Numbered from the stretch's first letter, positions 24,401-33,303 are shown. The stretch is DNA of 64,000 nucleotides from Pleionea sp. CnH1-48 (GCF_024124665.1 NZ_JAMXSB010000002.1:434001-498000); one strand, 5' to 3'. Made by a program: numbers and translations. Notes: generated from the letters alone by a model not told the origin.

Positions 24401-27150
24401 GTGTACAAAACGGTTAAGCCATTGGCATCCACTACCCGCCCTACTTTGCCATCGAGCGTGTAATCAGAAAACGTGGTGACATGACCTAACGCATTGGTCA
24501 TGGTATGAAGCTGTCCGCAATAACTGATACCCATTGAGCAATCATAATAGGTCATGGTGGTGATATCAGAAACATCGGTTCTTGGTCCATCAACCAAACG
24601 CACCTGATGGTTATCGTTGTATTCGAAACGAGAGGTTCTAAAAGATGCAACGCCGTTTGTGTCTGTCTGCTTTAGATGAAAATACTCAGGACGTTGGGAA
24701 CTATCATAATCAATTATTTGCTCTAAAAAAGAGCCATCATCAATCGGTGCATAGGTCACTTTGGTAGGTAAGTTTATGTGCGTATTCAGAAACTCAAATT
24801 GAGTAACGCGCTCAGACGAAGTACCTACGGCTTCTTTGACGGCTTCCAGTTGCCCTGAAGCATTGTAAATAATATCGGTTTTATTTCTACCCGACTTTTT
24901 TATCGACTTGATGCGACCATGACTGTCGTAACTGTAAAAAACTTGACCATTCCATTGAGGATCATTGGAGAAAGCGACTTCACTGATTTCACCTCGACCA
25001 CTATCATCAGAAATAAAGTTATAATACTCTTTATCTGAGGCAAAGCTGTTCACATCCGAATCTTGGTACTCAATATAATCTCTCGGACTTACATACCATC
25101 CATTTTCATTACCCGCATAAAAGTACTCTGACTTTTTCCCGTTAGGATGTGTGACGGTGATACGATAGTACTCCCACATAAAGTAACCTTCACGAGGGTA
25201 ACCACTTGATTGAATGCCATCAGGTAACTCAGTCTTAAACGTGTAGGTTCCTTCTACTGGCCGTTTAATAGAGGTAATAAACACATTGTCATCATAACCA
25301 ATGGTGCTGGTGTAACTCCCCATATCCGTAATGTCTTCAAGATTGCCATGGGCATCGTAAGCAAACAGAGCCTTGCGTCCGAAAGGATCTTGAATCTCTT
25401 TGACTCGGCCACTCGCGTTATAACGAAGTACGGTACTACGACCTTGTGCATCTTCTACACGTTCCAATTGAATACTGGCGTTATAATGCAATGTAATTTT
25501 GTGGTCATAGAGATCTTTAATCTCAGTCAACATGACTTGCTGAGACTGAGTATTATGAGGTAACTCATAGGTGAACACAGTACCATCAGGTTGTGTTAAG
25601 GTGTATTTGGTTGCATGCTCTTTGACTAATACCGAATCATCACCATAGGCTTTTTCAAAACCACCGTTACCATCAGAAATATAGACAGCTCGCTCTCCAT
25701 CCCCTTTAAAGACGGTCACCGCTTTGCCAGGATCTTCGACTAAATAACTGCCATAGCTGAATGACCATTTATTCCCGAACGGTTCATACTGCTGGAGTGC
25801 AGACAGGCTGTTATAACTCAGTTTGAATTCAACATCAGGACCGTAAGGCGTGTCGTACCAAAGTGGAGTGTCCGTGACATAAAGATTCATATTCACGCGA
25901 TTCACTCGGAATACAGGACAACCGTAACCACTGCAATCGTTATTGAACTTTCCAGGATCTCCTAAACCCGATTCTGGTCGCTGAATACCACAGCAACCAC
26001 CGTAGGTTTCAGATGCTTTGAGTGCTGACAACTCGGTTCCTGGCAATGAGCTAAGTGACGCCCTGTCGTTTGATGCGAAGACAAGTAAAGTGCCATCCCA
26101 CTCTTTAGAAAACTCCTCTGAAGTTTGAACAAATCGACGTTGTTTCTGTTCGTCATAAACGGTAATGCCTTCATCGCTTATGTTTTCTACTATCCAGTAA
26201 TGACCTAACCCCCCTGTGTCACTTCTATCAACATGAGCAATGGCGGGTAGTGGTAGCTTCGATAACTGCTGTGTTTCTACCTTGAGCGCTTTCATGTGAT
26301 AACCATACTGACTAGCGAGGTTACTTAAGTCATGAATGCTAAATCCTTTTTCTTGTTCAGGGACAAGTGATTGAACTTGTTCAGCCTCAATCACTTTTCC
26401 TTCTCTTTTTAGGAGTTCACTGAAAGCTCGGTTACCGCAGTTAGCCAACTCCTTGCCTTTGGACTTTAACCTCGAAATTCTTTGCACCCAAGAAGTAGCA
26501 TACGTTCTCTGACGCCATCCCTTCCCATCGGCTTTGAGATCATAAAACATCTTCTCTGCGCCCTCTGGGTTATTTTCCATAACCTTGAGGACAGCAAGTC
26601 TACTTTTCGCTTTTTCCGCAATGAGTCGTGCATTAACAGAGCGACTGTTTTCGAACTTTTTTATGATACGAGTAAATCGTTCATTCGCTTCTCGATACCG
26701 TCCGTTGAACCTCGCTTCACACCCCATATGCAGGTCGGCTTCTCCCGCCCAGAGTCCATTGGGATAACGTTGGAGATAGTCCTCCATCATTGAGTAAGCA
26801 TGTTTATAGTTGTGGCTATTCCATTCATCCATTGCTTTTGCAAAGGCACTGTTTTGTACTGCTAAGCTATCCCGTTGCTCTAATGAAAGTGTTGTTTGTT
26901 GAACATCAATATTAGGATGAAGAACTCCACCTAACTGACCTGAAGCCATAACCTGTTCAATAGTAGGGTTTTCAAAGCTCCCTACGGATATCAATGATGG
27001 CTTAACATTAACAGAATAATTTTCCGAAACTGCATCAACTTCAAATTTTTTCCCTTGTCGCTCAATGTCTGTTGCTGTGACGGATTGACATAAAAAGGCA
27101 ATACCACTCAGCAAACAGGTGAGCGAACGCCCACGTATAGATAGTGTCAT
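21136..27150 (-). CDS. secreted RHS/YD-repeat polymorphic toxin with C39 peptidase-like domain
   Basis: 2004 residues from the ATG at 27150, with GGAG eight bases before it; the preceding in-frame TTG is not needed. A signal peptide (about 1-26) is followed by a helical repeat region (about 75-225) and a C39-type cysteine peptidase-like domain with Cys238 (ANCGNRAF), His317 (GLGHYWIV) and Asp333 (VYDEQ). YD repeats (about 420-1750) form the RHS shell. A cysteine-rich insert with five CDPxxDPxC units lies at 1402-1459. The core ends at the classic RYITSDPIGL (Asp1754). A hydrophobic linker then leads to a tip of about 120 residues with methyltransferase-like motifs. The signal peptide implies Sec export, unlike T6SS-loaded RHS effectors. 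An immunity candidate follows after nine bases. Confidence 0.92.
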   Translation of the reverse strand: MTLSIRGRSLTCLLSGIAFLCQSVTATDIERQGKKFEVDAVSENYSVNVKPSLISVGSFENPTIEQVMASGQLGGVLHPNIDVQQTTLSLEQRDSLAVQNSAFAKAMDEWNSHNYKHAYSMMEDYLQRYPNGLWAGEADLHMGCEARFNGRYREANERFTRIIKKFENSRSVNARLIAEKAKSRLAVLKVMENNPEGAEKMFYDLKADGKGWRQRTYATSWVQRISRLKSKGKELANCGNRAFSELLKREGKVIEAEQVQSLVPEQEKGFSIHDLSNLASQYGYHMKALKVETQQLSKLPLPAIAHVDRSDTGGLGHYWIVENISDEGITVYDEQKQRRFVQTSEEFSKEWDGTLLVFASNDRASLSSLPGTELSALKASETYGGCCGIQRPESGLGDPGKFNNDCSGYGCPVFRVNRVNMNLYVTDTPLWYDTPYGPDVEFKLSYNSLSALQQYEPFGNKWSFSYGSYLVEDPGKAVTVFKGDGERAVYISDGNGGFEKAYGDDSVLVKEHATKYTLTQPDGTVFTYELPHNTQSQQVMLTEIKDLYDHKITLHYNASIQLERVEDAQGRSTVLRYNASGRVKEIQDPFGRKALFAYDAHGNLEDITDMGSYTSTIGYDDNVFITSIKRPVEGTYTFKTELPDGIQSSGYPREGYFMWEYYRITVTHPNGKKSEYFYAGNENGWYVSPRDYIEYQDSDVNSFASDKEYYNFISDDSGRGEISEVAFSNDPQWNGQVFYSYDSHGRIKSIKKSGRNKTDIIYNASGQLEAVKEAVGTSSERVTQFEFLNTHINLPTKVTYAPIDDGSFLEQIIDYDSSQRPEYFHLKQTDTNGVASFRTSRFEYNDNHQVRLVDGPRTDVSDITTMTYYDCSMGISYCGQLHTMTNALGHVTTFSDYTLDGKVGRVVDANGLTVLYTYDNLGRSKTITQFSDENPAQTRKVTYEYEGVNRVKSVSWSDGRSMTYTYDSMGHVEKVVDEKGERIEYVNDDNGNQKVTKFFDAAGIVKHQINKGFDTFSNVSSLTDSLNQTTAYEFHTSQLSQVTFPDNEKTYYSYDDLERNSNVSFDLLDTGKEYNNYDRITKVTGANQLSTTYTYNAFGDLLERNSPDTGKTTYTYYPDGNLKTVKDARGTEVVISYDALNRPLKADYVNDAEDIIYHYDDINSDNQGKGRLTKIQDESGVTEYHYDDFGQVSKVTQHIASHTFITEYHYNRHGQLESVKYPSGKVIGYQYDGEKVAQVSLTHNGESQTLVDQHEYLPFGPLNQMRYGNGLVLNRHFNLDYRLESTTVGNLINKSYTYTKNNLVSHINDNLNPDDSIASKIDKFGRVEVEQLPNAFKVFEYDTVGNRTKTLTCEFGRFGVNTGDDCINLYQKTKNECTIERCEPDFCSHADDPFCYEPEPPCDPSSDPYCEPPVCDPNLDPDCAPACDPISDPSCVPPCDIDSDPNCEPPCDTNVDPDCNGTLPCDTLPQFCSTAPQDACDGTVSMCMVQNNDCANVETYCALVSTEACDNLKNYCLAMTMNFKNETARSLLTSNQSFLTLLEQSKSDSKTSTSNTTTTSPEPKYELYHYADKSHLSSLNNTLFSYDEMGNTKSKGNWLFEYNHRGRLSSAVSSDSIASYQYNAAGQRAIKTVDGTPTIYLYSLGGMLIAEVDQHGVIKKEYVYQHNEPLALLENDSVYFYHNSHIGTPEILTDKNQNVVWQAKYDAFGNTTINTELVVNNIRFAGQYFDSETGFHYNWMRYYDPQTGRYITSDPIGLAGGINTYVYALNNPLTFNDPTGEIVPHLIYGFMMGAGFNFLTQMIAYQGNIACVDWWQVGASGVLGALIDVSVMSMFHKLSQLRHLSRMRREAMLDTSWMSNPYHPNWRYVQGPRSVGAAQVTKGGRVHIDVGGEGRFADAINLNPGTLTTTTGAAGKPIPNLVQGVGNQMPFKSNAADVITLQNAPISNATASEIARVIKSGGKVRLQSPSDYATTAHQRVIDAVGGTARQRTSSGMMITIINVR
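22774..22947 (-). repeat. five-unit CDPxxDPxC coding repeat inside the RHS gene
   Basis: Residues 1402-1459 consist of five units of 12-13 residues, each with two cysteines and usually two Asp-Pro pairs (for example CDPSSDPYCEPP). Further cysteines continue on both sides, from about 1382 to 1515. The paired spacing suggests a disulfide-laddered stalk or a calcium-binding insert in the secreted shell. Confidence 0.85.
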
Positions 27151-28082
27151 CAAATTTTCTCCGAGATTCCATTTTTTAAAATTCGGGGCAATAACAGCAT
27201 GACTGAATAAAAAGCTCAGTAAATGAGATCCAATAAAATAATTGTCCTGTTATTCCCCGCATTAAACCAAACGCGTAGAATTTTAGATCGCTATACTCTA
27301 TTTGCAATCGTAGCCAATACTAGAGATTTAAAAATAACAAAACAAGTGGCTTTATTTATTTTTCAATTTTAATTTGAGACACATGAGGTTAAGTGCCATT
27401 ATAAATAGCAAAATCCAATAATTCAACAGTGACTTTATAGGCTATTTTCATACCAATATTCTTTTATAGAGAAGAATATTTTAGAAAGTGATGTAGTAAT
27501 CAATCTTTATAGAAGGAGTTACAACTTGTAACTTTTAACTCTACTACATGATGTTTTCTATATTGCAATAAATCGAAACACTTCTGCAAACCTCTTTACC
27601 CTTCTTCACTGTTAGGACTTAATATCTATATTTGGGAGCCCAAATCATGTGATACTGGCAATAGGAAAATACATGCGCTCTCTTTTCGTACTTGTTTTTT
27701 TGCTTTTCATTCTTTTTGCTACAGTCAAAACAAATAAAAACTTAACATGACCATCTTTTAGGTAAAGCTCTAAGAGACGATCACTACCACAGGAAGTGCC
27801 TTTAGACTAGCAATAAGTTTTACCGGGCTTGCCTTTTCACAAGCTTGTGACTCGCTTAAAAGACATTATTTTAAATAAATGGACAATTTACTTTAGTCTC
27901 CTGAACGGCTAAGGAAACACTATGAGAAATGATTGGTGCAAATTTGCCAAGGTTTGATGAAGCATCTATCAAGTTTTTAATATTAAACTCAAGAATGATA
28001 TGAAATTGTTAGACGCAGCACCATATTACCCCTTAACCAAGATGGAGTCCTAAGAAAACATGATTGACTCAGTAACTTAAAG
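27151..28082. other. 930-bp AT-rich region between the RHS gene and tRNA-Arg
   Basis: No large gene. It must carry the RHS promoter, but no strong consensus is visible. A possible 25-codon hydrophobic peptide lies at 27673-27750. I looked for an integrase fragment and for a repeat of the tRNA 3' end and saw neither. Confidence 0.5.
27673..27750 (+). CDS. possible tiny hydrophobic peptide
   Basis: 25 codons encoding MRSLFVLVFLLFILFATVK plus a short polar tail. AGGAAA lies four bases before the ATG. Size, a single membrane helix and a charged end resemble leaderless small membrane peptides, including type I toxin peptides, but chance is a real possibility in AT-rich DNA. No antisense RNA can be identified. 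Confidence 0.25.
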   Translation: MRSLFVLVFLLFILFATVKTNKNLT

Positions 28083-28159
28083 TGGCGCGCTCGGCAGGAC
28101 TCGAACCTGCTACCTACCGCTTAGGAGGCGGTCGCTCTATCCAGATGAGCTACGAGCGC
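28083..28159 (-). tRNA. tRNA-Arg (anticodon CCT)
   Basis: 77 nt with CCA encoded. Read on the minus strand: a 7-bp acceptor stem (GCGCTCG with CGAGCGC), a D arm with AGCTC and GAGC, an anticodon stem CCGC/GCGG around the loop CTCCTAA (anticodon CCT, reading AGG), and a T arm GCAGG-TTCGAGT-CCTGC. The RHS accessory region lies on its 3' side. tRNA 3' ends are frequent integration sites for islands. Confidence 0.95.
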
Positions 28160-28458
28160 ACAATTCAACAATTCCGTTGTTACTAACCGCAAAATAATAG
28201 TGTAATAACTTTAATCATTGCAACTGAATTTTTTGGCTAGCAACTTCGCTTCAATCACTTTGAAGCATCCTTAATGCTCAATATTCAGGCTAACCTTATC
28301 ACCAATGATTATAGCTTTATGACCTATTTATCAATGCGTCGCAATATTTGTTAATTTTGTTGATATTTATCCTAGTAAACCTTGTAATTTCTGAGATAAT
28401 TCCATGGCAAATTAAAGTTACTAACAGAAGAACTCGAGCTTTCGATATAGGAGTTGTC
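28160..28458. other. upstream region of the RND efflux operon
   Basis: About 300 bp without a gene; the frame extending upstream from 28459 to a TTG at 28348 is judged non-coding. It contains the 19-bp palindrome at 28248-28266. Confidence 0.45.
28248..28266. promoter_or_regulatory. palindrome upstream of the efflux operon, possible operator
   Basis: GCTTCAA and TTGAAGC, perfect 7-bp arms with a 5-base spacer, about 190 bp upstream of the adaptor start. RND operons are usually controlled by a local TetR- or MarR-type repressor, but no such gene lies nearby, so the regulator would be encoded elsewhere. Confidence 0.35.
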
Positions 28459-29502
28459 ATGAAGCGCCTTCACAAAAGTTTATTGACCAACTTACTGGTT
28501 TGTTGCCCTCTTATGGCCGCTCCGCCTTTTGTCACGACCACTCCCTCCAAGGAGCTTGCTTATTACCCTAAGTACAGCGCTCCGGCTAAGGTCGTTGCAC
28601 TCAACCACAGCGTGATTCCGGCAGAGCTATCTGCAAATATTGTGGATATAAAAGTGCGTGTTGGTGATCGCGTTGATAAAGGCCAAACGCTGGCTTTGCT
28701 GGATTGCCGTGACTCGACTTTCGCTCATTCACAACGCCAGGCTCAACTGGAGCAAACACAGAACAATTTACAGTTTAATTTGCGCGAATTACAACGAGCA
28801 GAGAAACTGGCAAAACAACGAAACCTCGGTGAAGCAGAACTGGATCGCCGAACTATTCAGGCAGAGAACTCAGAAAGCCAAAAGCAATCTCAGCAAGCTG
28901 CATTACAACAAGCAGAGTTAAACCTAAGCCGATGCCAAATCACTGCGCCTTTTGAAGGAGTTGTGACGCAACGTCAGGCAAACGTAGGCGAACGTGTTAA
29001 TCCCGGTCAGGCGGTTATTCGATTGCTTCAAAGCAATCAAGAAGAAATCAGCGCACGCATTGCATTAAGTGACGAAACCAGTTTTCAGCAAGCCAATCAA
29101 TACTGGCTAACCAGTAACGATACCGACTACCCTCTTACACTACGCCACTTCTTGCCTGTCATTGAAAACGGCACGCAAAGCCGCGAAGCTCGATTTACGT
29201 TCCAGGCGCCAAGCTCAAGCGAACAGAAAGCTGCCTATGTGGGTTCGACAGGTCGAGTGTTCTGGCAATCTTCCGCACCCTTTTTACCCTCGCAGTTTTT
29301 GCAGCAAAGAAACGGCAAAAATGGCATTTTTGTGTTTAAAGGCGGTGTGGCTTTCTTCCAGGAAATTGAAGAATCCGAAGAAGGACGCCCCATTCCCATC
29401 CATAACTTGGCTGAAGACACACAGATTATCTTCAGCGGGTATCATGGTTTAACCGATGGTCAACCCGTTATGGTTGTTCCCAACAAAAAGCAAGGGGAAT
29501 AA
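28459..29502 (+). CDS. RND efflux periplasmic adaptor (membrane fusion protein)
   Basis: 347 residues from the ATG at 28459 with GGAG five bases before it. It has a signal peptide (MKRLHKSLLTNLLVCCPLMA). The order is typical of AcrA/MexE-type adaptors: a first lipoyl half (PAELSANIVDIKVRVGDRVDKGQTLALLDC), a coiled-coil hairpin rich in Gln/Leu (about 85-160), the second lipoyl half (RCQITAPFEGVVTQRQANVGERVNPGQAV), then beta-barrel and membrane-proximal domains. The adaptor links the inner-membrane pump to an outer-membrane channel. The pump gene follows after six bases. No outer-membrane factor gene is present, so a TolC-like protein is presumably shared. Confidence 0.92.
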   Translation: MKRLHKSLLTNLLVCCPLMAAPPFVTTTPSKELAYYPKYSAPAKVVALNHSVIPAELSANIVDIKVRVGDRVDKGQTLALLDCRDSTFAHSQRQAQLEQTQNNLQFNLRELQRAEKLAKQRNLGEAELDRRTIQAENSESQKQSQQAALQQAELNLSRCQITAPFEGVVTQRQANVGERVNPGQAVIRLLQSNQEEISARIALSDETSFQQANQYWLTSNDTDYPLTLRHFLPVIENGTQSREARFTFQAPSSSEQKAAYVGSTGRVFWQSSAPFLPSQFLQQRNGKNGIFVFKGGVAFFQEIEESEEGRPIPIHNLAEDTQIIFSGYHGLTDGQPVMVVPNKKQGE

Positions 29503-29508
29503 CAGTCT

Positions 29509-32500
29509 ATGTGGTTAAAGAAACTCATAGAGAATCATGTACTGACGAATCTCCTGTTCTTATTAACGTTAATCGTTGGGATCGGGATTTATCAGCAAAT
29601 GCCACGAGAGCAAGATCCCAGTGTTAATTTTAACTGGGTACAAATAACCACCTTTTTGCCTGGTGCCACCGCTTCTGATGTCGAGAAGAAAGTCACTAAT
29701 GTGATCGAAGAAGCATTAGAAAAAGTTCAAGATATTAAATTTGTATCCAGTACCAGCCGCGAAAGTTTGTCGAGTGTGTTGGTTCGTTTTCACGATATCA
29801 GCACACGTCAGTTTGATAAACGAATCGCCGATTTAAGACGCGAAATAAATACTATCGAAGACAACCTTCCAGAAGAAGTTGAACGCCCGAACATATTTGA
29901 GGTCACCACGGCCAATGCTTTTCCGACTGCGACCGTTGTTGTATCCGGTCCAGCGGATGATGAAAATCTGCGTCGTCAGGCTCGTTTGTTAGAAAAAGAT
30001 CTGGCTCGTATTCCCGGTGTGGATCGTGTACAACCCACTGCCTTAAGAGATCCTGAGTTACAAATTCGATTCTATCCAGAAAAGTTACAGCAACTCGGCC
30101 TAACACCTGCCGATATTATTCGCTCAGTACGTGCGTTTTATCAAGACGTATCCGCAGGCACTGCTCGTGTGGCACAAAAGCAATGGTTAATTCGCGTAGA
30201 AGGCACCACCACCGATCCTGACCGTCTCGCTGCCCTGCCTATACTAAGCAATAATGGCAACGAAGTTCGCCTTTCTGATATTGCTCAGGTAGAACGAGCA
30301 CGAGCAAAAGCACAACGAATCGTTCGCTTTCAGGGACGCCCTGCAGTATTGTTTGCGGTTATGAAACAAGCCGACTTTAACACGCTGGATTTAGTTGATC
30401 GTATTGACGCTTTTATTACCGAACGAAACCAACTCTCCGATGAGCGCGGCGTTGCTTTTGTGCTGGTAGATGATCAAACTCAAATGACACGAAGCGCATT
30501 AAGCGTTATGCAAACCAATGCTTTATTTGGGCTACTGTTTGTATTCGCAGTGACTTGGTTCTTCTTAAGCACCCGAATCAGCCTGCTGGTTACTATTGGT
30601 ATTCCCTTTACCCTAGCAGGAACCTTTATCACCTTACACCTGTTAGGCCAAACCCTAAATACTTCTGTGTTGCTGGGCATTGTTATTGCTCTGGGTATGT
30701 TGGTTGATGATGCCGTGGTTGTGGTCGAGTCGATTCATCGCAAGCTATTGGATGGCGTAGAAGGCATTCAGGCTGCCTGGCAAGGATTAACAGAAGTCAT
30801 AGGCCCGGTTACTGCATCCGTTCTAACGACTATGGCGGCCTTTTTACCCTTAATGTTATTGCCAGGTATTTTGGGCAAATTTATGTTTGTCATTCCTTTG
30901 GTGGTAACTACCGCACTGGCCATCAGTTTGATTGAAGCTTACTGGATGTTGCCAAGTCATATCATGTCGGCAAAAGTGTCCTTTAAAAACCCAACCAAGA
31001 TGGAGCTGTTTCGCCAAAACTTGATCCGCAAAGTACGAATAAAGTATGGCGTCACTTTGTTAAAAATGATGCGTCATCCTCGCAAAACACTCTCTGCGTT
31101 GGTTGTACTCTTTGTATTCTCTCTAATGGCACCAGCAACGGGCATTATCCGAATGGACTTTTTTGCCTCAGACACCCTGCGCCTGTTTTACATTAACATT
31201 GATATGCCAACATCAAGTTCATTGGATAACACCATAGAAAAAGTCATGGAGGCAGAAAACATCGCCTTGGCGGAGCTGCAACCAGAAGAAACACGTTCGT
31301 TGGTGAGTTACGCGGGCCAAGCATTTACCGAAACCGCGCCCGCTTTTGGTGAACATCTTGGGCAGGTATTAGTCAGTTTGAATCCGCAATCAGGCTCCAT
31401 GCGCTCGGTAGATTCTATTATCGAAGAGCTGCGCCCTAAGATGGAACAAATCATTGGGCCTAGCCGCATCTCCTTCTTAACCATTTCTGGCGGTCCTCCT
31501 ACTAGCAAGCCAGTAAGTCTGAAAGTGCGTGGCGATGACTTTAATGAGTTGCGTCGGGCAACCGATGCTTTACAAGATTTTCTGCGTCAAGATGGCCGTT
31601 TTAAAGATGTCACCGATGACGATAGCATCGGTCGTAATGGTTTAAATATTCAAATTGATTCTGATGCGGCCAACCGATTAGGCATTCACCCCAGTGTTAT
31701 TCAGCAAACCATCAAATCACTGGTGGATGGTGAGATCATTAGTTACGTTCAACATCAGGGTGACCAGGTAGCTGTTCGTCTACGTTCCTTAACAGCAGTT
31801 CAAGACGCCTTTGATCGCCTCGACGAAGTGTTAAACTTTTCTCTGCCAGCAGCCGATGGCTCCTTGGTACCACTACAAGAATTATTGATCATTAAATCGG
31901 ATATCGTGAAAGGCAACATTCGCCACTACAATTTCCAACGCACCATCACCTTAGAATCCGATATTGATAAAACGGCGATTGACACCATTCAGGCCAACGA
32001 ACTGATTAAAGAACATTGGCTAACCATCGCGAAAGACTACCCTAACGCATCACTCGATTTTTCTGGCGAACTGGATGATATCCAAGAAAGTCTGGATGCG
32101 ATTTTTGGTCTGTTCTTATTTGGCGTTGGTTTAATGTATTTAATCTTAAGTACACAGTTTCAGAGCTATTTTCAGCCGTTTATGATTCTAATGACTCTGC
32201 CGCTGGCCTTCATTGGTGTCGTCGTAGGACTGCTGGTATCAGGCAACCCACTTAGCTTATTTACTATGTATGGTATTGTGGCTTTAGCGGGTATTGCAGT
32301 AAATGCTGCCATTGTTCTGATATCGACGGCGAATCAAAATCTTACTTCGGGTATGAGTCTAACCCACGCTACTTTTTATGCAGCACGCCGACGACTATTA
32401 CCGATAATGATTACTACCTTAACAACGATCGCGGGCTTGTTTTCGTTAGCATCTGGTTTAGGTGGAGCAAGTTTACTCTGGTCGCCCGTTGCAACAGCCA

Positions 32501-32601
32501 TTGTTTGGGGCTTGCTGTTTTCATCCTTTTTAACCCTTTTTGTTATCCCGATACTTTATCAACTTTCTATGTCAAACAGGGCTAACACCAAACCTCATTA
32601 A
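29509..32601 (+). CDS. RND efflux pump permease (AcrB/MexF-like)
   Basis: 1030 residues, the standard size. It is a proton-driven inner-membrane trimer that exports drugs or metabolites. The first membrane helix (about 10-28), a large periplasmic porter loop, the TM4 segment ALGMLVDDAVVVVE with the proton-relay aspartates, a second porter loop and the final helix group are all in the expected order. It is translated with the adaptor six bases upstream and ends at a strong terminator. The substrate cannot be predicted. The sequence is closer to the broad, often uncharacterised cluster of environmental RND pumps than to AcrB itself. Confidence 0.94.
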   Translation: MWLKKLIENHVLTNLLFLLTLIVGIGIYQQMPREQDPSVNFNWVQITTFLPGATASDVEKKVTNVIEEALEKVQDIKFVSSTSRESLSSVLVRFHDISTRQFDKRIADLRREINTIEDNLPEEVERPNIFEVTTANAFPTATVVVSGPADDENLRRQARLLEKDLARIPGVDRVQPTALRDPELQIRFYPEKLQQLGLTPADIIRSVRAFYQDVSAGTARVAQKQWLIRVEGTTTDPDRLAALPILSNNGNEVRLSDIAQVERARAKAQRIVRFQGRPAVLFAVMKQADFNTLDLVDRIDAFITERNQLSDERGVAFVLVDDQTQMTRSALSVMQTNALFGLLFVFAVTWFFLSTRISLLVTIGIPFTLAGTFITLHLLGQTLNTSVLLGIVIALGMLVDDAVVVVESIHRKLLDGVEGIQAAWQGLTEVIGPVTASVLTTMAAFLPLMLLPGILGKFMFVIPLVVTTALAISLIEAYWMLPSHIMSAKVSFKNPTKMELFRQNLIRKVRIKYGVTLLKMMRHPRKTLSALVVLFVFSLMAPATGIIRMDFFASDTLRLFYINIDMPTSSSLDNTIEKVMEAENIALAELQPEETRSLVSYAGQAFTETAPAFGEHLGQVLVSLNPQSGSMRSVDSIIEELRPKMEQIIGPSRISFLTISGGPPTSKPVSLKVRGDDFNELRRATDALQDFLRQDGRFKDVTDDDSIGRNGLNIQIDSDAANRLGIHPSVIQQTIKSLVDGEIISYVQHQGDQVAVRLRSLTAVQDAFDRLDEVLNFSLPAADGSLVPLQELLIIKSDIVKGNIRHYNFQRTITLESDIDKTAIDTIQANELIKEHWLTIAKDYPNASLDFSGELDDIQESLDAIFGLFLFGVGLMYLILSTQFQSYFQPFMILMTLPLAFIGVVVGLLVSGNPLSLFTMYGIVALAGIAVNAAIVLISTANQNLTSGMSLTHATFYAARRRLLPIMITTLTTIAGLFSLASGLGGASLLWSPVATAIVWGLLFSSFLTLFVIPILYQLSMSNRANTKPH

Positions 32602-32626
32602 AACCCTCTTCGTGAGGGTTTTTATT
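32601..32626 (+). terminator. Rho-independent terminator of the RND operon
   Basis: AAACCCTC/GAGGGTTT stem, a 5-base loop and TTTTTATTT directly after it; the hairpin starts at the end of the stop codon. Confidence 0.9.
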
Positions 32627-32839
32627 TATTAAACACTACAAAAACAGGGCTCATTTAAACTTTATTGGTCTAAACGAGATCACCCTTATAACCCCACCTT
32701 ATTTAGCCTTTAATAAGCCCTTATAAGTCAACTTCTTAGCAAAACATTTAGTTTTGGTGGCAAAACACGGGATTTGCAAATATTGAGATATCTCGACTAA
32801 TCTAAGTCTTGAGTAGCCCACTATAAGGAGATAGTACGA

Positions 32840-33256
32840 ATGTTGTACCAACAAATTCCGGTGTTGTTATATTCGTTAACCCCTAAGTTTAATGAGCACC
32901 AATCAGTGAAACTCACCCACTCCCAGTATAATCTGTTAGAAAATCTATTGGGAGAATATTGTCACACCCATGATGTGCCACGTTTAAAAGGCTTGGTAAA
33001 ACGCATCCATCGGCGTATGCATGAACATACTGAGCATCACTTATGGCACACCGAGTTCGACTTTATTTCGAATCATTTGATGAACGCGATGAAAGAATCA
33101 GGTTATTGTCGCGAAGAAGATGATGTGCAAACTGCAATCGATATATTGCATCGAGAAAAAATTGAAGAACTTAAAACTGCACGCTCAGGTATGAATCAGC
33201 GACACGATGACGAATCTGGCTTATTCAGTGATATGAAGCGTTTTTTAGTGGGTTAA
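32840..33256 (+). CDS. small histidine-rich cytoplasmic protein of unknown function
   Basis: 138 residues, with AAGGAG before the ATG, so probably well translated. It is all-helical and rich in His in the middle (RIHRRMHEHTEHHLWHTEFDF), with acidic residues in later helices. The spacing recalls helical-bundle metal proteins such as hemerythrin-like families, but the canonical H-HxxxE-HxxxH order is not met, so I do not call it one. A GAGATATCTC palindrome lies at 32785-32794, within the probable promoter. Confidence 0.7.
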   Translation: MLYQQIPVLLYSLTPKFNEHQSVKLTHSQYNLLENLLGEYCHTHDVPRLKGLVKRIHRRMHEHTEHHLWHTEFDFISNHLMNAMKESGYCREEDDVQTAIDILHREKIEELKTARSGMNQRHDDESGLFSDMKRFLVG

Positions 33257-33268
33257 TTGATATAAAAA

Positions 33269-33293
33269 GTGCTCAGCCAGAACGACTGAGCAC
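33269..33293 (-). terminator. terminator of the acyl-CoA dehydrogenase gene
   Basis: GTGCTCAG with CTGAGCAC, an 8-bp perfect stem followed on the minus strand by TTTTTATAT. It lies just after the stop at 33304 and probably also ends transcription of the gene from the other side. Confidence 0.85.
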
Positions 33294-33303
33294 CGATACA
33301 GAT

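Noticed and set aside
27154-28082. Integrase or att duplication at the tRNA
   Set aside because: No integrase-like frame and no second copy of the tRNA 3' end could be found by eye.
28348-28458. Upstream extension of the efflux adaptor
   Set aside because: Starts with TTG without a ribosome site; the ATG at 28459 has GGAG and a proper signal peptide.
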